NCBI GenBank assembly: GCA_963669155.1
Contig: OZ022584.1
Coordinates: 19,402,114 to 19,466,113, forward strand
Source of the DNA: Arbacia lixula
Lineage: Eukaryota > Echinodermata > Echinoidea > Arbacioida > Arbaciidae
Direction: 5' to 3'
Length of the DNA stretch: 64,000 nucleotides
The first letter of the stretch is position 1; every line of letters begins with the position of its first letter. Below, one piece after another: positions 34,545-47,500 of the stretch. A program made the position numbers and the translations under genes. The notes below the pieces were generated by a model, which was given only the letters and a program-made list of their open reading frames with translations, was not told the origin of the DNA and did not search any database.

Positions 34545-35371
34545 TGTCTCGCCCACCGGAGGTGAAGGCGAGACTAAGGGATCCAAATGGCGTCCGTCCG
34601 TCGTCCGTCCGTCGTCCGTCCGTCGTCCGTCGTCCGTCCGTCGTCCGTCGTCCGTCGTCCGTCGTCCGTCACAAATGTTAAAGTTTACCTGCAAGACTCT
34701 CTTTTGACAAATAACTTCACATGGGTTGCTTGGATTACAACCTAACTTGGGTCATAGATGCACTGGGGGTACCTTCATGTTATGGTGCCGTTGGAGGTCA
34801 CAGGATAAGGTCAAAGGTCATTTGAGGTCATACGTTAAAGTTTACCTGCAAGACTCTCTTTTGACAAATAACTTCACATAGGTTGCTTGGATTACAACCT
34901 AACTTGGGTCATAGATGCACTGGGGGTACCTTCATGTTATGGTACCGTTGGAGGTCACAGGATAAGGTCAAAGGTCATTTGAGGTCATACGTTAAAGTTT
35001 ACCTGCAAGACTCTCTTTTGACAAATAACTTCACATGGGTTGCTTGGATTACAACCTAACTTGGGTCATAGATGCACTGGGGGTACCGCCATGTTATGGT
35101 GTCGTTGGAGGTCACAGGATAAGGTCAAAGGTCATTTGAGGTCATACGTTAAAGTTTACCTGCAAGACTCTCTTTTGACAAATAACTTCACATAGGTTGC
35201 TTGGATTACGACATAACTTGGGTCATAGATGCACTGGGGGTACCTTCATGTTATGTTACCGTTGGAGGTCACAGGATAAGGTCAAAGGTCATTTGAGGTC
35301 AGGGATACAATTCTTTTGCGTAGCAACGGAGATCGCGATATTTCTGGTTATTTTCGCAAGTGGGCGAGACA
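34545..35371. mobile_element. Element with GTCTCGCCCAC ends and a tandem-repeat core
   Basis: Ends TGTCTCGCCCAC and GTGGGCGAGACA are exact inverted copies. After the left end a GTCC/GTC microsatellite (34593-34670) is followed by four 157-bp direct repeats starting at 34677, 34834, 34991 and 35148. The layout (short TIR, microsatellite, core of about 160-bp repeats) recalls the pearl/CvE class of bivalve and echinoderm non-autonomous elements; that assignment is from memory and unverified. No coding capacity. Confidence 0.75.
34677..35304. repeat. Four tandem 157-bp repeats
   Basis: Units begin GTTAAAGTTTACCTGCAAGA and end AAGGTCATTTGAGGTCA. They are almost identical over the full 157 bp, suggesting recent expansion or conversion. 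Each carries several AGGTCA-type half sites (tcaaaggtcatttgaggtca). Confidence 0.95.
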
Positions 35372-35494
35372 CAATATTGCTAATGCCTTGTTGTTTATTT
35401 TTGTTTATTTTTCTTTGAAACTTCTTATCACTCTTTTCTGTCTCATGATTTTTCAGTGCGCATAAGTTATTAATAAAATGTTGATCATACAATA

Positions 35495-35904
35495 CAGGCA
35501 AACCCGTTATAACGAGCACGGGTATAGCGAGAACCCTGTTATTATGAGGACATTTCTTGGGTCCCGAATTTTCTTCTGTAGACCTCCGTCTAGTGAATTT
35601 TTAGCTAGTGAATTCAGTTTAGAATGCTTGCAAGACCATTAAAAGATTGGAAATGTCATTTATTTACATTTTCAACTGGCCTCTTCGATATTTTAGTGAA
35701 TTTTTAGCTAGTGAATTCAGTTTAGAATGCTTGCAAAGCCATTAAAAGATTACCGTACTAGCAGTAAATATGTTATTGTTTGTGTAGTCCTATATATGCA
35801 TTTGTTTCTGTATGTTTTGATCATATACTGGTATAGTGAGCAATCGGCTATAGTGAGGAAAAAGGTGTTGGTCCTGACCCCCTCGTTATAACAGGGTTTG
35901 CCTG
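35495..35904. mobile_element. Non-autonomous pogo/Tigger-like element, copy 2
   Basis: The ends CAGGCAAACCCGTTATAACGAG and CTCGTTATAACAGGGTTTGCCTG are flanked by TA on both sides. It is 410 bp. A segment of about 100 bp is directly duplicated inside (tttttagctagtgaattcag at about 35597 and 35701). Its word gtttagaatgcttgcaaagc is the reverse complement of a tract near 14350 in copy 1, so the two lie in opposite orientation. Confidence 0.85.
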
Positions 35905-36257
35905 TACTTCTAGTTTGATTTTGGTGTTCGACCACATGACTATAAATTTCATCTAAAAATTGGCAATATAAGTGTAGTACAAGTATGTACATGTAGGTTT
36001 CTACTTCGTTCTAATCCTGAAAATATATATGTGCATGTGTGATCACAATATAGTGCATTTTGTTGAACCATTTAGGTTAGAGAATGACATTTCATGATGT
36101 GTAGTGCATTGTAAGTCTAGAGCTTACATGTATGTGGATCAAAATATTACAAGAACTTCCCACAAAACAGCTTGCTGGTCAAAAAATAGAATGTGGTAAA
36201 TACCACAGAGAATGGCAGAAAACACATATAACAAGTTCTTGTACCCTTCTATTCAGC

Positions 36258-36368
36258 TGGGGCCGTATTCATGAAACCTTACTAAGACTAGTTAGTTGCT
36301 TTAGTGCATTCAGCTTCATGCATTGTTAGTAACTAACTAGAATAGTGAGGGTTCATGAATATGGGTCC
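36258..36368. mobile_element. Palindromic element (GGGCCATATTCATGAA family), copy 2
   Basis: Starts ggggccgtattcatgaaacc and ends gggttcatgaatatgggtcc; inner arms pair ctagttagttgctttagtgc-like words with gttagtaactaactag. About 110 bp. Confidence 0.75.
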
Positions 36369-36736
36369 TGGGCTCTAACTTTATGTGGAATTATATGGAT
36401 TGTTAGATTTTGAGTTTATTTTTGGATCGGTCTTTCAAAATTCAGCAGCTCTGTAACCTAGAGATTCAACAGCGCAGTAGCAAACATCACTCCTTTATGC
36501 GCTGCAGTGGGACATTGAAGCAAGCAATGCAAGCTGATCATGCTTGTTCTGATTCGTCCAGTCCAAAGACAGAACCATACGACATGTATAAAACAATGAA
36601 GTAATTTTCTTTTTCCACAAGGCTTCTCTTGTTGTCTTTGTTGCCTCTAGTATTCAGCTTTGTGCCTTTGTACGTACATTGACTGCAATCAGCTGGAAAG
36701 TTGAACCCACTTCACTTCACTGTATACCACTACTCC

Positions 36737-36785
36737 CTCCCCCCCCCCCCCCAACACACAGACAGACACACAGACGCAGACGCAG

Positions 36786-36844
<59 letters not shown>
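36737..36844. repeat. (C)n and (CA)n microsatellite
   Basis: A C run of about 15, then ACAC/ACAG words, then pure CA for about 55 bp. Confidence 0.9.
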
Positions 36845-36848
<4 letters not shown>

Positions 36849-38484
36849 GGCATGCAATGTACATGTCTGATTACAAATAACACCTCAAATCCTTTCTTAT
36901 CTAATAAAAGCATTTCATTTGTACAAGTGCACATCGATCAATGTCCATGATTTAATATCTTAACAGACTTTTTGATATTCATGCTTCATTGGAAATTTTA
37001 CATGTAATTTTAAAAATTGAACATGTTCTTAAGATGAATTGTTCATAATCATTTTGTTGACAGTGGAAAATCTTGAGATGTTAAGCTTTCAACATATTAA
37101 TACAAGTACACATACACTTGTTTATACACAAACATGAACATTACAATCTTGCACTCTTTCTTTTGTAACTCGTATGTGCACTACTACTACACTGCTACTG
37201 CACTAGTGTAAGTCCCTTTCTTGGATGTATGCCAGGGATCTGCAGTTTTGCACTTGTAGCCAAAAATATTTTTCATAGCTTCCTTCAGCTCACAAGAGTA
37301 TTTTTAGAAGATTATGCTGTGACGGGGAGAATCACATACAAGGAACTGTCCAGTTTCTCAAGATAATCTCTAGCAGGAGAGAGTTCCTGCCTCATTGCCA
37401 TTCCTGCTGAGGACTTTTTGAAGTGCTTTTCATTGTGTAAGCCTCAGTGGTTGCAGAATAGCACTTGAACATAAACAGTAGGATATTATAATTATACACG
37501 GTACATGTTTTCTAGTGCTTATTTATTGGTGCACTGCTTTCTTGTTTGTCGCTACAGCTATTTGGAGATTCTTGCCACTGACGTGACGTGAACGGTTGGA
37601 TCAGGTTGACGGAGAGAGCTGACCTTGCGTTGCCAGGCAGAAGGGGGAAGTTGCGGTTCCAAGACAAAATTGTGATCTTCAGTATTAGAAAGCAGGTTTG
37701 TACCCAAAGGGCACTAGGCCAGTTGTCTCTACTAGTGCATCGTATGACACACCCTCTGACCATTATTAGATACATCGCAGTAAACTTGCGCTAGGCGTAC
37801 ATGTAGCCATTTGCCATCCAAGACTTCAAGTCCAAGTTTTGTTTATCATTGATTCAACACAGGTTTGTTCTTATCTTTCATACAGTGTAGTGTTCATGGT
37901 ACCATATGTGCATTACAATGTTAATGAAGCCTTTTAGAGTTCTCATCTGTGTTGAATTGTAAACTGTACTTATATCATGTGTGAACTACTTGGGGGAAAA
38001 TATTCTACCTGTACCAGATGTGAACATTAACCAAGGGCAAATTTCAGAACCTATATAGACAGTACACTGTAGTTATCGTCAGGTGAGGCATGTCATTTAT
38101 ATTTTTTGAAGAACTTCATCTTTATTCAGTGTTTCATTACATTCAGTGATGTTTCATGAGCAGTAATATTGCTTACCTGAGGTTCTTTTTAGTGCATTCC
38201 TATAGATCCAGAGTATTTTTAACTGTTCATGCAAAAATGAATCATGGCAAGAGCCCTGACTAATTGATTAAGATGGTGAATGGTTAGAATTGTTGGCGTG
38301 ATATTTTGTTTTCGTGAGATGTAACACAAAGAAACTGGAGGGGGGCTGTTGCATATACCACGCTGAAATTGTGAGAAAACATAAAAGAATGTGGAATAAG
38401 AGGTGGTCAATGCACATGAGTAAGATTTTATTGCGATTCTATATTGTTTTATTAATAATTATCTCTTTTTTTCACAAATCAGTT
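36845..38484. other. Gene-free region
   Basis: AT-rich, low-similarity sequence; no exon or repeat that I can support. Confidence 0.4.
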
Positions 38485-39245
38485 TAAGATACAGTAGATA
38501 AATCTCAGTAGATGAATCAGTAGATATACCTCAGGAACTGGAGAAAATGATCCGAGAACTAAGTGAAGAAAGCAGAAAAGCTGGACTGAAAATGAATATC
38601 ACAAAGACGAAGGAAATGATGAGCAGTAGATTCAAAGAACACAAAATCACAGTTCGGTGGAAGACCGTAGAAAAGGTATACAACTACAGGTAAGTATACT
38701 TGGGCAAAAAGATCTCCATAGAAAATCAGACAGAAATAGAAGGATCCAGTTAGCTTGGACAAAATTTGGCAAGCTCAAATTTATCTTTTGTGATGAGAAG
38801 CTCCCTCTTTCTCTCAAGAAACAGATTTTCAACCAATGCATAATATCTGTGCTCTCTTATGGAGCAGAAACATGGCCCACAACTAAGAGACTGGAGAGAA
38901 AAAAAAAGAGTAACTGAAAGAGCTATGGAAAGAATTATGATTGGTGTTACAAAGAGGGACAAAGTTAGAAACCAGGATTTGAGAAAGAAAACTAAAGTAC
39001 TGGACATAGTACAGGAAATTAAATCAAAGAAATGGAGGTGGGCTGGTTGGTCATCTGGCAAGGAGGAAAGATGATAGATGGACACATAAATGAAATTTCT
39101 GGATCCCCAGGGCTAACACCAGAAGAAGAGGCAGGCAAAGTAGGAGGTGGATTGACAATATTAGAGAATATGGTAGTATGACATGGAAACGAACGGCACA
39201 AGATAGATCAAAGTAGAAAAATGATGAGGAGGCCTTCCTTCAGCA
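38485..39245 (+). pseudogene. RTE-type LINE relic: 3' part of reverse transcriptase ORF
   Basis: Translations in shifting + frames give the C-terminal part of an RTE-like reverse transcriptase: GLKMNITKTKEM (after the catalytic core), VYNYRYLGKKI, LSYGAETWPTTKRLE, ERIMIGVTKRDKVRN, KKWRWAGH and RRWIDNIRE. Several frameshifts and stops interrupt it, and the catalytic box is absent because the copy is truncated upstream. It is far older than the L2-like copy at 7.3 kb. No promoter or intact product is expected. Confidence 0.8.
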
Positions 39246-39580
39246 GTGGAGAGAAATAGGCTAGAGATTGATGAATCTCCCAAGAAGGCCTGCAAGAAAA
39301 CAGACTACAGGCATTGAATGACGGGGTAAACAACTTGAATCTCTTTCCTTTCTGTCCAAATAGATTGTTCCTGTCAGACTCCTTGAAAGGAGCCAATGTA
39401 CATAACACATTGTGTGCACTTGAGCTCCAGCAAGTTTGTTCTTTGTGACAATCTTGCAATCTTGCATACTGGTAGGGTACTACTTGTAGGCCAACGTACA
39501 GTCCATACAATGTAGATTGAGACTGCGGTACAGGCATGCAGGTAACCAGAAAGTGATTTAACCCTTTATCTGCCAGATAA

Positions 39581-39613
39581 AGCTCTAGTGGAGCTCTAGT
39601 GGAGCTCTAGTGG
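39581..39613. repeat. Three tandem 11-bp units
   Basis: AGCTCTAGTGG is repeated three times exactly. Confidence 0.9.
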
Positions 39614-39699
39614 ATTTGTGTGCATTATGTGTATTATGCATTTAATGAGTGGTGCAGGAAGGCAGAATTTCAGATATCATCGTTAATGAGCAGCATGTA

Positions 39700-42477
39700 C
39701 AACCCTTGTACACATTGAGCCTTTTAAAGAGATTAGCCCTTCTTCAAAAGTTGTGAAACTCGGCATGGATCAGCAGTATACCATGTATGAAATATCACAG
39801 TCATAGTTTAAAAAAGTTTACAGAAATAGTAAAAAAATACTTGTTTCTATGTGAAACACCCTGTTTCATAGCGACCATATGTGTAGTCTGTATTGCATGG
39901 GTGAGCAGCGTGTTTCTCGCATTGCATGCATTGCACGCATTACCACATGCAACCACTGACCTCTTTGCGGACAGTTCAGAGTGGAGAATCGCAATGTGTG
40001 CTAATTGTGGGCTCGGTCTCTTGGGTAAAGGAACCATTAAGTTTTGGACAATCATTTCAAACCCTACTCGTAATCTTCCACTCAATATGAGCTTGTATTT
40101 TCTGTGGTATTTAAACAATTCAATTAGTGAAAGGGCTACAGGTGTACCTTGTCTCAAAGCTAAAACAATGAACCTTATAGTGCTTCCTTCCATATGTGGT
40201 CAATGTGCGAAGTAAATAAATGAGCAATGAACAATAACTTTTTGAACCTGAAGCCTGATGGTAGCACCACATGTTTGATACACTAGTGAGTCGTGACCAC
40301 ACTGTGTTTTTACAGGTGTGAAAAGTTTTCCATTTGGCTAAACATTGATTCACTGTGGCTATTTACAATGCATTTAAACTATTGTAAGAGTGAACATGCC
40401 CTCATGCTCCACTGAAATACATCTTCAAAGTCATACGGTGAACATGTACCTGTATTTGTTAAAAAAAAGTCACGAAAATTGAAATACATGACCTGAACAC
40501 CTTTTAGATGCGATATACAGTACAGAGCATGATCAGTACATTGTGCATGGAAAACAAGTATCCATGAAATATTTTTCAGTTTATTGATCAGTGCTATTTT
40601 TAATGTTAAAGACTTTCGCTCAATATCTTATATGTTGTATGTACTTCGACACAACTGCTTCAGTATACATGTACATGTATTCTCTTTTATTGTCTTATGC
40701 CTGTTTACTTTTCTCCTATTCAACTACCCATTGTCTTGATGCAGCAAGCTCCAACTAAACATACCTTCAGGAATACTCTTTTGTCATATATGGTGTTCAT
40801 TGCAATTGTATGATAAAGGAGAATGAAAACCCTGAAAATAAGTTCAATTGAATACAAGCAGAGAACAGTGTAGCAACTATCATTGAGTTCTTATAATTAT
40901 TAATCTTAATGGCAACTCTTTTGGTCTGAAGTGGCTCTTACTGCATGTAATTTTTGTTTTTCTTGTGTACCATGTGTAAATAAAACAATTGCTTACATGT
41001 AGCAGAGTATCACCTGTCCACATCGGATTTAGAGAGCAAAATCATAGGGCAAGTGATTAAGATTTTTAACTGTAAAATGAATAACTTACTGTATTTATGA
41101 TACAGTACAGGTTTACATGTATGTCTGATTTTTCTCAAATTGTTTTTACTCAAATAGTACTGCAGCAACAGAAACACATTTACAATGTAGATGTACATGA
41201 AGTGTGATAGATTTGCGATATGTGCACCTGTATCGTATTAGGGAGGAGAGGAAGAGAGAAAGGAAGACAAGTTGAGATAGGAAGTCAAACTTGAGAACAG
41301 GAAGTGAAGAGTAAGAAGTTGATGAGGAAAAGGTGTGTGTTGTTACATTTCATGGGGTGTACATATACATATGCCAATTGTTTCTTGGAATGATCCACTG
41401 AACATTGAGTTTAATGGGAACCTTTCTGCTACATGTAAGGAATAGATTTTAGTTCATTTGATTGCCTTGTCTCTCCTGCCCTGAGGATTTTGTCAGTGTT
41501 CTTGGGCACAGCTGCTTCCAATGTGCCTATTGTTAGATAATTTTCCTGTTATACAGTTAATATCTCTCTTGTTTAATTATATTGATTGTCAGTTTATTTG
41601 ATATCATTAGATTGCCTGTTCACCTTTCTTTTCAATAATACCACATTGCATGCACAATCATTTTAATGAATATGGTACACTACACCTGAGAACAAGTTTG
41701 GGTCAAGAATAAGATCAAAAGAGAACAACTACAAAATGCACTCTCATAGTCATGCAGTACATAGACATTGGACAGTGTGAAAATGATAACTCATTAATGA
41801 CAGTTGATTTTGAAATAATGAAATTTTGACCTTGCCCCGAACAGAATAAATACTATCATGATAATAATACTGTTCATTTCTTAATTGTGTTTTCATAGGA
41901 AGTTTGATATTACCATGAAAGGAAAGTAACAAGCTTTTTATGCTACAAGATATTAAAAATACATACATTCATTGAATGTATGTACCTGTGACAATGCAAT
42001 AACACAAGATTGCATTTCATATAATGTAATTGATCAGTGTTCATTAAAAATAGAAGTATTTATATTGTGTATATAATGTCTATGAGTAGAAATTACAATG
42101 TATGTGAAATAACGGTATTTCAATTGCTAATGTCAGATTTCATACCATGTAGTGTCAAGAGATGTACCTGTAAAATCAAACATACATGAATCAAGGCAAC
42201 TAAAGGTACTGATTTATTTTCATATTTTGCAAAAAATATCAGCAACACATGCCTAGTCCACAGAGTTTCCTGAGAGTGTAATGTATACCTGATCTTGTTA
42301 TAATGTAGGCAGCAAACCCGTATACTGGTACCTGTAGATATAATACTTGTGACTGAAAAGCAGATTAGGTTTGGTCTTGTCCTGCGTGATACATTTTATT
42401 AACAATACATGGAAGTGCTGTAACAAAGCCAACCTCCATGTTTCTGTATTAGCTTCTTATGCAACAATTAGCGGCAT
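39700..42477. other. Gene-free region with a weak repeat match
   Basis: A tract at about 39767-39850 and another at about 39970-40030 resemble 22500-22590 and 23035-23090 (shared atcagcagtatacc, cacagtcatag/ctcagtcatag, gtgctaattg). The rest shows nothing I recognise. Confidence 0.3.
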
Positions 42478-42954
42478 TTAAAGGGATAGTTCACCCTGAA
42501 GTTAAGTTGGTTTTAAAGTTGACCAGGATTGAAATATATAGATGGTGCTTTACGCAAAGCCAGCGAAAATCTGATAAGGCAGAGCCATTACAGTGTATGA
42601 ATCTCTGCAAAGTTTTTTTTTGGCTTGACAAGACACTCATGTGTGTAACGGGAGATGCATGTATACCACGCAGGCCAATGGAAAAGTGGCATACGGTAGA
42701 TATGGCCGCCACAAGCGCCCGCTGAATACCGGCTAGTACATTATACAAAATACAACTATCATGTAAGTTTCATGTGGAATAGAGTTCCCCTATGCTTCAT
42801 TTGATACATCATCAGAAACATGTTTTGACACACATCATACAAGTAAAGTCATAACTTTCTCATCCTTTGACAAATTTTCTTCACTACATTTTTTTTCATG
42901 TTTCTGCTTTTATTAAAACCAACTTAACCTCAGCATGGATCAATTGTCTTTATA
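42478..42954. mobile_element. TIR element (AAAGGGATAGTTCACCCTGAAG)
   Basis: The left end ttaaagggatagttcaccct is followed by gaagttaagttggttttaa, which recurs inverted as ttaaaaccaacttaacctc at 42914-42932. The outer right end has decayed. The sequence near the right end, cataactttctcatcctttgacaaattttc, resembles the 7190-7230 arm, so it is a relative of the element at 6230-7295. Non-coding. Confidence 0.65.
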
Positions 42955-43120
42955 ATACCATGTACACATACAAGCACAGTACCTGATAGTCCAAATCAGT
43001 GAAGACAAGGGGGCATATTGGATGATTTAGCCCCCCTCAGAGGAAAAGAAGAGCCTTCTCCCCGCCCCCTTGAATAACAAAAGAGGCCCTGTGGGGAAAA
43101 AAAGAAGAAAAATCCCATCT

Positions 43121-43291
43121 GGACCCCATGGCATAAACTTTCATGGTAACTATGTCATCAATGGTAACTACTATCGGAACATAACTCAACAGCCAATCAA
43201 ATTCAAGGTTTTCATAGAATTTGCCATTGGTAGCACAGTTACAATCAATGGTAAGTTTGCCTTGGTAGAATTGCACAACATGGTTCAGGAC
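43121..43291. mobile_element. Short foldback element (TCAATGGTAACTACCAT family), copy 2
   Basis: The left side ggaccccatggcataaact and catcaatggtaactac pair with ttacaatcaatggtaag and gcacaacatggttcaggacc on the right, imperfectly. It also shares agccaatcaaattcaaggtt with the matching place of copy 1. Confidence 0.5.
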
Positions 43292-43639
43292 CTCTTTTCA
43301 TGCCTTCATGTTTAAAAAGTATCCCCCAAAAGTAATTTGGATGATTCCCTTTTCTTTCAAAGAGCTGTATTAATGCAGGCATTGTAAAAGAAGAGAAGTG
43401 TGAAGCAAAAACATATTGTGAGTACATAACATGTATAAAGTAAAAAAAAAAAAAGAGAGACACTGAAACTTGAAAGGAAAAACAAACTTGAAACCTTACC
43501 ACTACTTTCAGACAGTAGTATCATATTCCCTGCCCTCCCTACTGTACATGTACATGGGGGTTTTGTTACATTGAATGCATCCTCAATGCTGAACACTGTC
43601 CTGTCCTATAGCCTTCTCTAGCGGGTTACTCATCACGAT

Positions 43640-43672
<33 letters not shown>
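43640..43672. repeat. (TG)n microsatellite
   Basis: Pure TG for about 33 bp. Confidence 0.9.
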
Positions 43673-43674
<2 letters not shown>

Positions 43675-43893
43675 TTCTCGCCAAACTCTCTGGAAAAGTC
43701 TAGGCAATCACACTGCTCATTAAGCAACCTTCCCAGCCCTATTGTAGCTATTGCTGTAGCTCCAATGCGTAGTCGTAGTGGTAGTAGAATGTACTGGTGT
43801 ATATGCAGCACTCCGTCACATGAAAGCACAGAAACTGGGTTTGTCGACTTCCTCTCTACAGCTTCCTGTGCTTGAAGCTGCCACGCAGAGATT

Positions 43894-43895
<2 letters not shown>

Positions 43896-43966
<71 letters not shown>

Positions 43967-43968
43967 AA

Positions 43969-44018
<50 letters not shown>

Positions 44019-44118
44019 GGAGGGAGGGAGAGAGAGGGAGAGAGAGAGGTAGATAGAGAGAGGGGGGGTAGAGAGAGGGAGAGAGATGGAGAGAGAGAGA
44101 GTGAGAGGGAGAGAGATG

Positions 44119-44153
<35 letters not shown>

Positions 44154-44177
44154 GGAGAGAGAGAGACAGAGTGGGAA

Positions 44178-44213
<36 letters not shown>
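43896..44213. repeat. (GA)n followed by (CA)n microsatellite
   Basis: About 270 bp of GAGA with GGGA and GATGGAGAGA variants, then a short spacer and pure CA for about 34 bp. The long open frames across it are artefacts of the repeat. Confidence 0.95.
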
Positions 44214-44214
<1 letters not shown>

Positions 44215-44589
44215 ATCAAGCACCTATTATCGATGTGCCCTCCAACTGCCACTTCTACCCAACAGTCCTACAGCTAGCGAGCTCCCTGAAGGATTGTTCC
44301 CTCTGTTTTATGACTCGATTCTCGGAGATCAAACCTGGTTTGGGGGATTGGCCGGGAGCTGATTCACAACTCATCTTCTCCCGAGCTTGGATGGTATAGC
44401 GTGGAAGAGGATATCACAGGGATACCATATCTATTTATACCAGCCCGGACAGAGGAGGAATCTTCTTTTTGGATGTACTGTAGATAGTGTTTGGCTGGGA
44501 CATTGGGTGCTTGAGATCTCCCGCCAGCTTTGTTATATTTAGACACTGCCATGAGTGTCGAACAGTATGACTGTACCACAAAAGGATGG

Positions 44590-47500
44590 TGAGTTTGGAA
44601 GGACGGAGGACCGTGCATTGTCTATATAGGTTGATGATCTGTTCATTGAGATTCTGTAGCACTGCAGCAAATGAGGAATCCATTCTTTCTTGTCTTCATC
44701 ATTTTTGTTTTTTTGTAGAGAATATTGTGGTGTTCATGTTCATAGTAGTATTTAAGATAATTTATTGGGTGAGTGAGTAGGTAAGGGGTGGGGATGTGGG
44801 GTGGGGGTGGGGATGTGGGGTGGGGGTGGTAGGAGGGTGTGTCATGTACTTGTACAAGTTGGCAATCCTGATGACAATCACACTGAAACTGGATGTGCAT
44901 TGCATGATTGTGTACCCTGTAAGACAGAAATAGGTTTTTTTTATAAGGGCCCCCCTTTTTTTTTTTACTTTGGGGTCTAGAATCATTTAAAATGTATGGA
45001 CCTTAATGTAAATGTTACTTCTGGGTGCAAGCTGGAATGTTTGTTTTCTAGATATCCTAATCAATATTTGTAAATTGCCAAAAATAAAAGATATTATTGT
45101 GCAAATCACAAGTGTATGTACCACTCCATACATACTTTGTATGACATTGCAATCTTAACAAATAACAACTTTATATAGTTTATTACCTGTTTGAACATAC
45201 TTTACATGGCCAGTTAGAATTTAAGGTGACTTCATTCTTAATGTTTCTAAATCATCCAGCTTGACTCTAGAAGTTAAACTCCCTAATGCTACAAGTACAC
45301 AGTATATTCATGTATGTGCATGACTGTATAATACTGCTTTCTCATCAAGTTTTCATGAAGTAATGACCTTTTCTACTCAGGAACCTTGCAGGCATCCTGT
45401 TTTGATACCTAATATATAAAGTGGCTGTCACAAAGTATGGACAAAGCCTACATATGAATCAGCATAAATCATTGCAGAGTATGCATGATATGTACAGTAG
45501 AGTGTAGCATGTACATGATATCAATATCCAGTGTTTAGAATGAAAACAAGTCTTGTTTCATCCTCAACATTATATCAAGTTTCATATGAGACCTTGTAGC
45601 CAAGTAGTGTGCTTTGCCTATGAAAACAAAACTGCAATGGAATTGACTTCCTGTAATTATGATAGGAGCGCTGCAATACAGCTACAGGTATAGTATGTTC
45701 AGTGTACATGTGTGTTTATATTGCAACTGTCTCTAGAAGTCCATAGTATATCAGGCTATATTTTGTGATTACATGTTGGTTTGAGAAGACCCATGTATAG
45801 TGCATTGAGTAACTTTAGCGTTGGGGATAGTGGTGACATTGGTAAAGTATGTCAGGATTGTGTAACTTTAATGTTGAAGTATTTCAGGAATGTATTTGGT
45901 CGAGACATATTACATTTTTGTTACATAATAAGGCCATCTCTGAAGTATCAGCTGCAGTATTTATGGCCAGCATTGTGGGTTTATTTATTGAACATGTTAA
46001 TGTCATACAAAAATAAGAATCCAAGTAATACATGGGAGGCGTAGTAGCCTAAGCAGGAGCCAGAAAGGCGAAGCTATAACGTTAAATTTTGGAGGTAGCT
46101 TTTTTGGGTAGTTTTTATATTTATCATACATTTGTATAAGAAAGTAATATGTTATGATTCTTAATAAAGCTGGAAATATTTTGATTTATCAATGTATGTA
46201 TTTAATTAATTTATATTAATTACAATTTAAAACATAATGCAATATGCAGTACAGTCTGGAAGCAAGGCCAGATTTACAATAACATGTACATGTAGCTGTA
46301 CAGCTTGCAGAAATAATAAACGACATGTACATGTAAGAGGGAAGCAAATTGGCACAGAAAGCAATCATTTGTGTATACATGTAGTAGGATGACTGATGAA
46401 GGGTTGTTTATTCAGCACAACTCAAGCTTGCATCCATTTACAACATGAGGATTGCCATGGCAATATTGCTCTCACTTGTCTTAAAAATAGATTTTTCTTT
46501 CTCAATGTCACATTTTCTCAAACTAGAGTGATTTTGTCTTTGAAATTAGAAATTAACTTATTCATGCATCAAAAACTAGTGCACATGCTTTTCAAAGACG
46601 ATGTATTATTTTAACCAAAATGTTCAGCTTCATGTAGACTGAGCATTCTTTGGATTTTGCATTTGATATCATTTACATTTAAAATAATCTGTATTTTCAT
46701 CGAACGAATAAACTGTACATGCCCCCCCCCCCCCCAAAAAAAAAAAAAAAAAAAAAATAATAATATATGATTATTTGTTAGACAGGAGACTGGAACTAAA
46801 AAGAACTTGTATACTTTGTTGGTGTGTGTTATCCTTAAATAGGATAATTCATTGGACACATATTTTGTACATTCTACAAAGTGTTACCAAGTACAGTAGT
46901 ACAGTGTAGATGTTTTTTTTTTCTATCAAAGAATAAGGTTTGCCATAAAACAAATTCATCTGTGATTTTTTTCTTCACAACTCTTAATACAATGTAGTAT
47001 CGTGTGCCCGTTTCTCCAGAAACTTATTTTTATGCATCTATTTTTAAATGTATTTTAAGTTTAACCACATTTGTACTTGTACATGTATGTTTGATAGACA
47101 TTTACATGTACATCTGTAAGTAAGATTTTGTAAGAGAGAGTAAGAGAGAGAGAGTAAGAGAGTAAGAGAGAGAGAAATCAATAAATGCACCATACTTGTA
47201 TGTGTTCAATGCACTGGTCAAGTTCATCCTGCCTGGATGGGATTGGTTTGCACAAGTTCCTTGGAGGCTGTATGCTGTACGTACTGCACATAGAAGTGGT
47301 AGTAGAGAATAGAAGTAATCCAGCGACAGTGTACTGTACTGTGCTGTAAATTATGCGGCCACAAGCGTGATAGGATTAACAGAAAGGGACCTGGGGACTT
47401 AAGCCAGATATAATTTTTATTTTCTGTCGGACAGGAATTATGTACATACTTTGGATAAGGTGTCATGGTTGGCCTGGTTGCATTATATAGGTCACATGAA

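Noticed and set aside
39801-40215. Frames of 130-142 codons on both strands
   Set aside because: No domain, splice signals or codon bias recognised; the region shows weak repeat similarity instead.
43872-44399. Long open frames of alternating Arg-Glu, Leu-Ser and Thr-His on both strands
   Set aside because: They come from GA and CA microsatellites, which stay open in several frames. No splice sites or conserved residues.
44420-44588. Possible first exon of the G-gamma gene: a TATTTATA word at 44432 and a good donor (gatg/gtgagt) at 44588
   Set aside because: Joining it to 48764 would put an ATG out of frame immediately before the true start. Single words in 4 kb are weak evidence, so I did not annotate it.
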